In this document: piece after piece, positions 1 through 6,494 of the stretch
Numbering within the stretch: the first letter of the stretch is position 1
Layout: every line of letters begins with the position of its first letter
NCBI GenBank assembly: GCA_021735285.1
Contig: JAIPHI010000044.1
Location: 1 to 16,183 of the forward strand
Origin: Fidelibacterota bacterium
GTDB taxonomy: Bacteria > Fidelibacterota > UBA2242 > JAFGTP01
Length of the DNA: 16,183 nt
Reading direction: 5' to 3'
The notes under the pieces: generated by a model
What the model was told of the DNA's origin: nothing
Database searches by the model: none
Seen by the model: the letters and a program-made list of their open reading frames with translations, nothing else
Position numbers and translations under genes: made by a program

Positions 1-470
1 AAGGTTAGCATCACACCTTTGGGACTGCCTGTGGTTCCGGAAGTATAGATTAAAGTTGCTACGTCATCTTTGTCTTTCCTGGGAAAATCAGGGTTTGCCT
101 TTTGGGGGAGTTCAAGTTCTTCAAAGACGAATATTTCAGGTTCATAGGATAATTTTTGCAGAGCCTCTTCAAGTTTTTCCAATCTTGCTTTTGAACAAAA
201 AATATTGGCAGGCCGGCAATCTTCTAATATATACTTAACCTCTGCCGGCTCCGACATAAAATCAATAGGTACAGCGATAAAGGATTTTTTCCAGGACGCA
301 TAGAATGCATAAGCCCATTCGGGTCTATTTTCAGAAAAAATAGCTACCTTTGAACCTTTTTGATCTTGTAGGAGGCGTGCATACCTATCGACTTGCTCAA
401 GGAATTCTTCATATGATATTTTTTGATCTTTCCAGATAAATGCTGTTTTATTATGATTTTTTAGAAACAT
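1..470 (-). CDS. AMP-forming acyl-CoA synthetase (AMP-binding family), 5' part only
   Basis: This minus-strand gene starts at ATG 470 and runs off the left edge, giving 156 codons. The family activates a carboxylic acid, often a fatty acid, to acyl-AMP and then acyl-CoA in the cytosol. The translation shows the usual N-terminal layout: KTAFIWKDQKISYEEF near residues 8-23, then FSENRPEWAYAFYASWKK near 49-66 and a VPIDF strand. The adenylate-binding P-loop-like motif YTSGTTGSPKGVMLT sits at the window edge (about residues 142-156). The start fits because it opens the reading frame; an ATG 11 bases upstream is out of frame. No strong Shine-Dalgarno site is visible. The adenylation core and C-terminal lid are outside the window, so chain length and substrate cannot be told. 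It lies downstream of vapBC on the same strand, across a 409 bp gap, so it is probably an independent unit. Confidence 0.88.
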   Translation of the reverse strand, partial: MFLKNHNKTAFIWKDQKISYEEFLEQVDRYARLLQDQKGSKVAIFSENRPEWAYAFYASWKKSFIAVPIDFMSEPAEVKYILEDCRPANIFCSKARLEKLEEALQKLSYEPEIFVFEELELPQKANPDFPRKDKDDVATLIYTSGTTGSPKGVMLT

Positions 471-879
471 TGTAGTCTCATTTTTTTATAGTTCTCTGAA
501 GTTTAGGTATAAAATTGCTTTAACTAAAGATAAATTTTGCTCAGATTGCAGATATATACAGGTAAATAATCCTCTCTCTGTAAATTGGGGCATTTTTTTC
601 TGAAAAATGCTATATAACAATACTTACAATCGCATCTCATATTCGCTGAAAAATAGCTTTTACCCGTTTCGCTCCTAAATTTTCAAGACGCATTTAATTA
701 TAATGCCGGTAAATAAATACAGTAGAAAGATGAGTCCATATTGGTTTCATTGTAGCACAACTATTCTTAGTTGTGTTTTTTCCCTGAAGCCCTTAATGGG
801 CTAAAGGGAATAGGTATAAGAAGTGGACTTTTGAGAAAAATTATGATTTTATTTTATTGGGCAATTTTCCGTAAGTCCA
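471..879. other. Intergenic region with one repeat element
   Basis: This stretch between vapC and the acyl-CoA synthetase has no credible reading frame. It holds a hairpin at 590-610 (arms gcattttt / aaaaatgc, 5-nt loop) with no U tract, and the double-hairpin repeat listed separately at 751-809. The synthetase promoter must lie here or at its left end, but I see no convincing -35/-10 pair. Confidence 0.6.
751..809 (+). repeat. Double-hairpin intergenic repeat (REP/MITE-like), copy 1
   Basis: Two adjacent hairpins are visible: cacaacta-ttct-tagttgtg at 756-775 and agccc-ttaat-gggct at 788-802, the latter with flanking ccct/aggg. The reverse complement of the same unit recurs at 9334-9388, so this is a dispersed genomic repeat and not a gene-specific terminator. 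No transposase is linked to it here. Confidence 0.75.
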
Positions 880-1272
880 TTAAACAATACTACTTACATC
901 ATCATCAAAACTGATCACATCGGTATTTGTATTTTGATGATAGGCACAGAGTAAGGCATCAACAAAATCGGTATTTTCCCTATAAAAAAGATTGAGGGCT
1001 TTGATAGAAACAGATTTATTATCCATTTTTATGGATTTCATCTCAATTATTGCAGTTAAAGAATTCATAATCTCCGGGCGGGGAACCTGATATACTTTTT
1101 GTAATAGGTAAACAACTTCTGCCAGCACAGGTTCTAATATTTTGACTTTTAAATCACCGGCTTCAATTTGTTTGAATATTTCTATGGAATGTTTATATAA
1201 TTTACCACCATCTCCAATCAGAAATCTAACCAGAATATTGGCATCAAGGAGAGCTATATTTTTCTTTGACAT
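880..1272 (-). CDS. vapC: PIN-domain ribonuclease toxin, VapC family
   Basis: This is the toxin half of a type II toxin-antitoxin pair. PIN-domain toxins are Mg2+-dependent ribonucleases that cleave tRNA or rRNA sites and arrest growth. Of 130 residues, the acidic quartet expected of the fold can be placed at D10 (LLDANILVRFL), E52 (AEVVYLL), D105 (DFVDALL) and D123-D125 (SFDDD). Length is normal for the family. I chose ATG 1272 over the longer ATG 1290 because GGAG lies 5 bases before 1272 while nothing precedes 1290. The gene overlaps the 3' end of the antitoxin gene by 29 bases, which implies translational coupling. A role in general RNA metabolism is possible but unlikely given the partner. 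Confidence 0.85.
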   Translation of the reverse strand: MSKKNIALLDANILVRFLIGDGGKLYKHSIEIFKQIEAGDLKVKILEPVLAEVVYLLQKVYQVPRPEIMNSLTAIIEMKSIKMDNKSVSIKALNLFYRENTDFVDALLCAYHQNTNTDVISFDDDVSSIV

Positions 1273-1489
1273 GTTCGCTCCAGACTTCATTTTTCGGTAT
1301 ATTTTGCTTATTATCAGCGTGCTTGTTGAGACTACCTGCCAGTTGATCTACAGAAGGAGATTCCTGCAGTATTATTTTTTTGTCTTTTTGCTCAACTTCC
1401 AGATAGTCGGAATCAAATTTATCCCGCATTTTTTTGGGTATCGTTATTTGGCCTTTACTTGATATTTTGACTTTTGTTTTTATTGTCAT
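1244..1489 (-). CDS. vapB: AbrB/MazE-type antitoxin, VapB family
   Basis: This 81-residue protein has an N-terminal swapped-hairpin AbrB DNA-binding domain (residues 1-47; diagnostic stretch KISSKGQITIPKKMRDKF). Its C-terminal tail (about 48-81) is polar and probably wraps the toxin. Such antitoxins neutralise the PIN ribonuclease and, with it, repress their own promoter. AGG lies 8 bases before ATG 1489. The gene precedes and overlaps vapC, the standard order. The AT-rich palindromic stretch around 1511-1521 upstream is a plausible operator. The family assignment is firm; that it controls this particular toxin is inferred from the overlap. Confidence 0.83.
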   Translation of the reverse strand: MTIKTKVKISSKGQITIPKKMRDKFDSDYLEVEQKDKKIILQESPSVDQLAGSLNKHADNKQNIPKNEVWSEHVKEKYSSP

Positions 1490-1515
1490 GCTTTAGCCTT
1501 GTAAGTTGCTTTAAT

Positions 1516-1544
1516 TAATTAGTAAAATGTTTTGTAAAAAGCAA
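1516..1544 (-). promoter_or_regulatory. Candidate sigma-70 promoter of vapBC
   Basis: On the minus strand TTGCTT (1539-1544) is followed after 17 bases by TAATTA (1516-1521). The -10 lies within the self-complementary run ttaattaatt, a possible AbrB-type operator. Start would be near 1509, about 20 bases before the vapB start codon. It matches consensus only partly. Confidence 0.4.
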
Positions 1545-1600
1545 AGTGCGCTCAGAATAATTATAAAAGAAAATTTGTTTATTTTTTCTCATTCCCATTT

Positions 1601-1741
1601 GGAGTGCACCAACTGTGTTGGTGCTGCATTAACACAGTTAATGCACTCCAAATTTCCTTCGTTAAACCGGATACCTTCTCCTAATAGTTGGCTCCTTCTT
1701 TTAAAAAGTATCTAACTATTTCATACCAGTCCAGTATTTTT
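1601..1741 (+). repeat. Palindrome-headed repeat R1, copy 1
   Basis: The first 49 bases (1601-1649) are a near-perfect palindrome built from two smaller perfect ones: gcaccaac-tgt-gttggtgc (1606-1624) and tgcattaac-aca-gttaatgca (1625-1645), enclosed by ggagtgca / tgcactcc. The tail to about 1741 (including taccttctcctaata and ctccttctttt) also recurs in copy 2 at 9014-9162, in the same orientation. No gene lies inside. Confidence 0.8.
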
Positions 1742-2033
1742 CAATTTTCCATTTTAAATTTGATTTTTAACCACTTTGCCACTCAACAACTCTACCACTC
1801 GACTAATCCAAAAATTCTTAATTCTGAATTCACAATTCCAAATTCACAAAATCCTTACTCCCTTTTCCCTCTTTCTTTTTTTTATTTTATATCTTCAATT
1901 AAAAGTTCCTATTCTTTTACCCACTTCGCAACTCAACAACTCAACCACTCAACTAATCCAAAAATTCTTAATTCTGAATTCCCAATTCCAAATTCACAGA
2001 TCACCCCTTCACTATTACTTTCTTTTCCCCGTT
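1742..2033. repeat. G-poor spacer with two copies of an octamer-bearing repeat
   Basis: Two copies of a roughly 78 bp unit begin at 1771 and 1921 (ccactt[t/c]gc, then a run of actcaac octamers, then aaaattcttaattctgaatt). In the second copy the octamers are actcaaca, actcaacc, actcaact at 1931-1954. Related copies lie near 9223 and 9482. The plus strand has only about 9 G in the 300 bases 1741-2040, and a pyrimidine run covers about 1858-1882. Open frames here only reflect the lack of stop codons in this composition; I see no gene. Confidence 0.75.
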
Positions 2034-3215
2034 TCAAATAAATTTAGAAAAAGGCACAAAATTAATCTGACAGCCTTTACGCTCGGCGCTTTCCTGCTCG
2101 ATCTCTGATACTATGTAACCCTGTTCAGGCTGATATTTTTTTACATAACTGAGGAATGAGCGGGTTACTTTCGGTGTTTTTTTAACCTCGATCGGAATTT
2201 TATCGTCTTTTATAAAATCTACTTCTGCCTTTGATTTTGTGCGCCAGTATTTGAGTTCGATATCCTTTTTCCGGAATTCTGAGAATACAAGATTTTCATA
2301 ATAGGCCCCTATTTGAGCCTGATTGATTCTAAAATCACTGGCACACTGATTCATAAAACCCTGGTCAATGAAATAAATCTTGGGCATCTTTACCAATTCT
2401 TTCCGCTTATTCGAAAAAAATGGATAACAACGCTGACAAATATAGGTCGCTTCAAGGATATGTAAATATTTTTTCAATTTCTTAAACTTTAATCCGGTTA
2501 TATTTGATAATTCATTATACCGGATCAAATTACCAGCCTGCAGTGCCAGTGCTTTTAGTAGTTTTATTAATTTATCATTATTACTGAGCTGTAAGATTTC
2601 TTTAATTTCTCTTAATAAATAGGTGTTATATATGTTTTTGAGAATGAGTTTCTTTTCTTCGATCGAATCTGAAGTTACCACTCTGGGATAACCGCCGAAT
2701 TGTATATATTCTTTAATGTATTTTAGAAGCTTTGCATTGATCCGGTCTTTAAAGGTTTTTTTAGCGTATAAACGATACAGCTGCTTATCTCTATGCGAAA
2801 GAAACTCCCCAAAAGAAAATGGGAATAGCTCAAATACCAAAACCCGACCTACCAGATATTTAAAACTCTCGATTGATAAATCCGTAGATGAAGAGCCCGT
2901 GATAATTATTTTTATATCTTCCGTATCATATATGTATTTCAACTGCTTTCCGCTGTTTTTTACATACTGAACTTCATCGATGAATAGATAATCGTAATCT
3001 TTCACATATAATTCGATAAATGAGTTAATATCCTCTTCGAATAATAATTTCTTATCAACATCTTCAAAAGTGAGAGAACAAACTTTATCATAGTTTTGCA
3101 TTATGTGATTTACCATTGTGGTTTTGCCGCATTGCCGGGTTCCCACAATTGCTATGATTTCATCTCTGTCCATATATTTTGTTATTTTTTCTTCCAGGTC
3201 TCTTTTTATATACAT
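2034..3215 (-). CDS. AAA_14-domain ATPase with C-terminal DUF4143
   Basis: This 393-residue protein has the two-part layout of the AAA_14/DUF4143 family. The ATPase part shows Walker A at 25-33 (GTRQCGKTT), Walker B at 77-83 (LFIDEVQ) and a sensor strand ITGSSS at 105-110. The family motif GGYPRVV is at 174-180 and YYENLVFSEF near 305-314. The end resembles a PD-(D/E)XK core (AEVDFI at 330-335, PIEVKKT at 341-347), although nuclease activity of DUF4143 proteins is not established. These proteins are common in accessory islands and their cellular job is unknown. ATG 3215 is supported by AGGA 8 bases upstream. The gene faces away from the restriction cassette. Its promoter sits in a triple 32 bp repeat, suggesting tight or autogenous control. 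Confidence 0.85.
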   Translation of the reverse strand: MYIKRDLEEKITKYMDRDEIIAIVGTRQCGKTTMVNHIMQNYDKVCSLTFEDVDKKLLFEEDINSFIELYVKDYDYLFIDEVQYVKNSGKQLKYIYDTEDIKIIITGSSSTDLSIESFKYLVGRVLVFELFPFSFGEFLSHRDKQLYRLYAKKTFKDRINAKLLKYIKEYIQFGGYPRVVTSDSIEEKKLILKNIYNTYLLREIKEILQLSNNDKLIKLLKALALQAGNLIRYNELSNITGLKFKKLKKYLHILEATYICQRCYPFFSNKRKELVKMPKIYFIDQGFMNQCASDFRINQAQIGAYYENLVFSEFRKKDIELKYWRTKSKAEVDFIKDDKIPIEVKKTPKVTRSFLSYVKKYQPEQGYIVSEIEQESAERKGCQINFVPFSKFI

Positions 3216-3220
3216 TGCTC

Positions 3221-3316
3221 AATCCTGTTAAAATTCATATGTAATCAATTTTAAACCTGCTAAAGTTGAAAGTCAAGTAATTTTAACCCTGCTAAAATTG
3301 AAATTGATGGAAAAAT
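3221..3316. repeat. Three tandem 32 bp repeats, operator-like
   Basis: Cores aatcctgttaaaatt (3221-3235), aaacctgctaaagtt (3253-3267) and aaccctgctaaaatt (3285-3299) are spaced exactly 32 bp apart, about three helical turns. The second and third are also inverted repeats; the third is perfect, aatttta-N7-taaaatt (3279-3299). On the gene strand the first core carries the AGGAT ribosome binding site of the ATPase gene. Confidence 0.8.
3248..3276 (-). promoter_or_regulatory. Sigma-70-type promoter of the AAA_14 ATPase gene
   Basis: On the minus strand TTGACT (3271-3276) is followed after exactly 17 bases by TAAAAT (3248-3253). Predicted start is near 3241, leaving a leader of about 26 bases. 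The -10 overlaps one repeat of the 32 bp array and the other repeats flank it, so a protein bound to the array would occlude RNA polymerase. Confidence 0.6.
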
Positions 3317-3331
3317 AGTTTGGTAGGACTC

Positions 3332-3475
3332 AACTTGCGAAGATTTTTACTTGTGATGCGGAGTTAGTATCTAAAATATTTTCTCAGAACTTTTAGTATA
3401 AATATTCGCAAGGTTTCGGTCAAAACAGCAAAGGAAAAGGGAAACAGGAAAAGGGAGGCTGGAGGCAGGAACAGG
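3332..3475 (+). repeat. Direct repeat R2, copy 1 (left of the restriction cassette)
   Basis: This degenerate repeat is shared with 8783-8928 in the same orientation: common blocks include cgaagattt, ttagaac or cagaactt, attcgcaag or cttcgcaag, and tcaaaaca. The terminal blocks cttgcgaa (3334-3341) and ttcgcaag (3405-3412) are inverted copies of each other, enclosing about 63 bp. A purine-rich tail follows. The rest of 3216-3612 holds the ATPase promoter array and the upstream region of the HIT gene. Confidence 0.7.
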
Positions 3476-3572
3476 TACATTGATATCAAAACTTAAATGC
3501 AATGGGAAGAGAGATATATTTAATTGCTATCCAAATATTTTAAATTTGTATTATTATCCATTTATTCCTATC

Positions 3573-3600
3573 TTAGAAGTTAAAATATTAAATATATAAT
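3573..3600 (+). promoter_or_regulatory. Candidate promoter for the HIT-McrB-McrC cassette
   Basis: TTAGAA (3573-3578), a 16-base spacer and a perfect TATAAT (3595-3600) precede the HIT gene. The start would be near 3607, only about 6 bases before ATG 3613, so the message would be almost leaderless. A second weaker pair is TTGCTA (3524-3529) with TATTAT (3549-3554), 19-base spacer. The composition is very AT-rich, so chance matches are likely. Confidence 0.35.
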
Positions 3601-3612
3601 TACGGATTTAGA

Positions 3613-3984
3613 ATGGATTGCATTTTTTGTAAAAAATCTTCCGAGGCTGTGGTTGAAAATGAAATGGCTTATGCAATTTTTGATGAATATCCTGTTAATA
3701 AAGGACATATGTTGATTATACCTAAAAGGCATTTTGATAATTATTTTGATGCTACTAAAAAAGAATATTTAGCCATCCAGGATTTGAGTCATGAATGTAA
3801 AAATATTATTGATGAGAAATATAGTCCGGATGGATATAATATTGGTGTAAATATAGGTTACGAAGCCGGGCAGACAATAATGCATTTACATATACATCTG
3901 ATCCCCAGATATAAAGGAGATATTGAAGATCCGAGAGGCGGAGTAAGAAAAATAAAGGAGCAATTGGTAGAATATAAGGGATGA
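3613..3984 (+). CDS. HIT-family nucleotide hydrolase/transferase
   Basis: This 123-residue cytosolic protein carries the histidine-triad motif HLHIHLIPR at 91-99, preceded by the usual GQTIM. The GHMLIIPKRH strand is at 31-40, and an N-terminal CIFCKK at 3-8 may bind zinc as in many relatives. HIT proteins hydrolyse AMP from nucleotide conjugates such as AMP-lysine or Ap4A. Length is typical. GGA lies 8 bases before ATG 3613. The next gene begins 19 bases after its stop codon, so it is probably the first gene of an operon with the McrB- and McrC-like genes. Whether it helps restriction (for example nucleotide or adenylate turnover) or is a passenger cannot be told from sequence. It shares the high AT content of the cassette. 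Confidence 0.88.
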   Translation: MDCIFCKKSSEAVVENEMAYAIFDEYPVNKGHMLIIPKRHFDNYFDATKKEYLAIQDLSHECKNIIDEKYSPDGYNIGVNIGYEAGQTIMHLHIHLIPRYKGDIEDPRGGVRKIKEQLVEYKG

Positions 3985-4003
3985 TTATATTCCCAACTTT
4001 TTA

Positions 4004-6490
4004 ATGGAGGAGGTTATTATCGGGACTGTTCAAAAAATAAAAAATGATCTACAACGATATCAAAAGACCTATAAATTTGTTGTGTATAAGTCATTTCTTG
4101 ATTTATTTCAAGATGGTAAAGTTTCTAAAAAGAAACTTGCAAAAAAATTCTCTGATTTCTATTTAAAATTAAAGAAAAATAATTTGGCAATTGAAGATGG
4201 TCAGGTTAAGAATATAATAGATTCAGATCAAAATAGATATGTTGAAAAAATTGTCTATTTCATCGATAATATGCCTCTTGAACATATTAAATATTTAAAA
4301 ACACGGAATAACTATATTCGTTTAGATGATGACCTAGAAGAATTATCTCAAAAAAATATTATTGAATTAAAAGGCTTTATTAATCGCAAGATAATAGAGT
4401 ATTATTTGGATAAAGTTGGGGAAAAAGGAATAACAAAAATAATAAACAATAATGTGCTTATTTTAAGAAAAAAAATAGATCAGTCAATTTTTAAATATGG
4501 ATGGACTATACCCATAGAAAGGCATGAACTGATTTATTCTTTGAACGGAGAGACATTATCAAGAGGAGATTCAAAAGAAATAACAGTCTCTATAAAAGGA
4601 GAATATTTTAAATCTAAATTGAGATCAGTTAATAGAAAAACTAAATCAGATACTCTCCAAATAAGATATGATAGTAATGATAAATTTAAAAATTATTTAA
4701 AAAACATCTTTCAAAATAGTTGGGAAATTTTATCAAAAAGTAAAAATAAGAAACTAAATAAAATCTCTGAATATATCCTTTTACTCTATAATGGCGAACC
4801 TTATAGTTATCGAATTATACCACTTATAAAGGAGGAAAGTTTGAGACAAAAATTTTGGTGGGTAAATCAAGGAAAAACCTATAAACAAGGAATTGACAAT
4901 GAATGTATTTGGGCCCCTTTGAAAAATAAAAACGGAAAAACGTTTTTTCATTGGGGAAATGTGTCAAAAGTTAAAGCAGACGATATCATTTTACATTATA
5001 GGAATGGTAAAATTTCTGGATTTTCAATAGCTAAATCTGATGCTTATAAAGCAAAAAAACCTTTTGAGACTGATAAGTGGGAAAAAGAAGGTTGGAAAGT
5101 TGATATAAACTATAATAGTCTTGATTATCCAATATCTTTAGAAAGATTTGCAAATGAGATATATGATAAAAACAAAAAATATTTTCCAATTGCCTCTGAT
5201 TATAGTGTTAATCAAGGCTATTTATTTAAATTAAATCCAGAGGATTTTAAGACAATAGTAAACAATTTAGAATCAAGCAGAGACCGAGATACTCTTTCTG
5301 AAAATCTTAATAATTTTGATATTTCTACAATAGCAGAAAAAGAGCAGAATTTAGATTATCTGGAATTGCATGGAGATATAATAGAGTCAGGTTTATATTT
5401 TTCGAAGGAGATGATATGCAGGTTTATTGCTTCGCTTTGTACAAAAAATTTCCTTATTCTTACCGGTCTTTCAGGCTCAGGTAAAACAAAGTTAGCTCAG
5501 GCCTTTGTAAAATGGATATCGTCGAAGAGAAATCAATATTCAATTGTTACAGTTGGTTCAGACTGGACCAATAGAGAACCTTTATTAGGCTATCCCAATG
5601 CAATTGAAGAAAATAAGTATGTGAAGCCCCACCATGATATCGTTGATTTACTTGTAGAGGCATCTGAAAATCCCGGATCACCTTACTTTCTAGTTCTCGA
5701 TGAAATGAATCTTTCCCATGTAGAAAGATATTTTGCTGATTTTTTAAGTGCCATGGAATCCAACGAGCCAATCCAACTTCATGAAGGGGATGCAGATGAT
5801 AAATGGGAAGCGGATACCGGGATGGAAGTTCCTGGTGAAATTGACATTCCGGAAAATTTGTTTATCATCGGTACAGTTAATATTGATGAGACTACATATA
5901 TGTTCAGTCCCAAAGTTTTGGACAGAGCAAATGTTATTGAATTCCGGGTCAATGAAGATGATATTAACGGCTTCCTGGATAATCCGGTTAAACCGGATCT
6001 TAATTTTCTGGAAGGTAAAGGCAAAAGTATGGCAAAAAATTTTGTAAAAAAAGCCAGGATGGCTATCCACTACTCTGATGAAGAGGCGCGTCTAAAAAAT
6101 ATTTTAATTGAATTTTTTAATAATTTACAGGAGGTCGGTGCAGAATTTGGATATAGAACCGCCTCAGAAATTATGTCTCTGGCCGGTAATATTAGCAAGC
6201 TTACTAAAGAAGATGACGAAGTCTGGTCTATAGGAGAGATTGCTGATGCCGCCATAATGCAAAAATTGCTACCTAAGTTGCATGGTTCAAGAAAGAAACT
6301 TGGACCGGTTCTGGAAAATTTGGCGGAATTGTGTATAGATCATGAGAATGAGATAAACATTCAAAAGGTCCTAACACAAGAGAATAAATTAGAGGCCGAT
6401 TATGTTAAATACCCGAACTCACTGGAAAAAATCATTAGAATGCATAAACGTTTAATGCAAAACGGATTTACCAGTTTTACAGAAGCATAA
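4004..6490 (+). CDS. McrB-like AAA+ motor with EVE/PUA-like reader domain (type IV restriction)
   Basis: This 828-residue protein is the predicted DNA-recognition and NTP-driven translocation subunit of a modification-dependent restriction enzyme. Residues 1-150 are a lysine-rich helical module beginning around YKSFLDLFQDGKVSKKKL. Residues 165-245 are an unassigned domain (GWTIPIERHELIYSL; TLQIRYDSND). About 283-415 is an EVE/PUA-like domain (FWWVNQGKTY, IWAP, FFHWGNV, DDIILHYRNGKISGFSIA), a fold that reads modified bases. The McrB-type AAA+ domain follows: Walker A GLSGSGKT 488-495, Walker B FLVLDEMNLSH 562-572, sensor TVNIDETTYMF 624-634, arginine finger near R641. The start is odd: no Shine-Dalgarno precedes ATG 4004, while GGAGGAGG follows immediately inside the gene. 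By hand count, samples of the reader half are about 22-28% GC and samples of the motor half about 37-42%. Confidence 0.88.
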   Translation: MEEVIIGTVQKIKNDLQRYQKTYKFVVYKSFLDLFQDGKVSKKKLAKKFSDFYLKLKKNNLAIEDGQVKNIIDSDQNRYVEKIVYFIDNMPLEHIKYLKTRNNYIRLDDDLEELSQKNIIELKGFINRKIIEYYLDKVGEKGITKIINNNVLILRKKIDQSIFKYGWTIPIERHELIYSLNGETLSRGDSKEITVSIKGEYFKSKLRSVNRKTKSDTLQIRYDSNDKFKNYLKNIFQNSWEILSKSKNKKLNKISEYILLLYNGEPYSYRIIPLIKEESLRQKFWWVNQGKTYKQGIDNECIWAPLKNKNGKTFFHWGNVSKVKADDIILHYRNGKISGFSIAKSDAYKAKKPFETDKWEKEGWKVDINYNSLDYPISLERFANEIYDKNKKYFPIASDYSVNQGYLFKLNPEDFKTIVNNLESSRDRDTLSENLNNFDISTIAEKEQNLDYLELHGDIIESGLYFSKEMICRFIASLCTKNFLILTGLSGSGKTKLAQAFVKWISSKRNQYSIVTVGSDWTNREPLLGYPNAIEENKYVKPHHDIVDLLVEASENPGSPYFLVLDEMNLSHVERYFADFLSAMESNEPIQLHEGDADDKWEADTGMEVPGEIDIPENLFIIGTVNIDETTYMFSPKVLDRANVIEFRVNEDDINGFLDNPVKPDLNFLEGKGKSMAKNFVKKARMAIHYSDEEARLKNILIEFFNNLQEVGAEFGYRTASEIMSLAGNISKLTKEDDEVWSIGEIADAAIMQKLLPKLHGSRKKLGPVLENLAELCIDHENEINIQKVLTQENKLEADYVKYPNSLEKIIRMHKRLMQNGFTSFTEA

Positions 6491-6494
6491 TATT

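Noticed and set aside
56..238. Plus-strand 60-codon frame at the left edge
   Set aside because: It is antisense to the well-supported acyl-CoA synthetase gene.
590..610. Hairpin gcattttt/aaaaatgc as a terminator
   Set aside because: It has no G/C-rich stem or following T run on either strand and no gene ends next to it.
1688..2108. Two overlapping plus-strand open frames of 110-117 codons across the G-poor repeats
   Set aside because: They exist because the tract lacks stop codons in this composition. They repeat the same peptide from duplicated DNA, have no ribosome binding site, and the end of one overlaps the ATPase gene on the other strand.
5547..6070. Antisense frames of 74-108 codons within the McrB AAA+ region
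   Set aside because: They shadow a strongly conserved plus-strand domain and show no protein family of their own.
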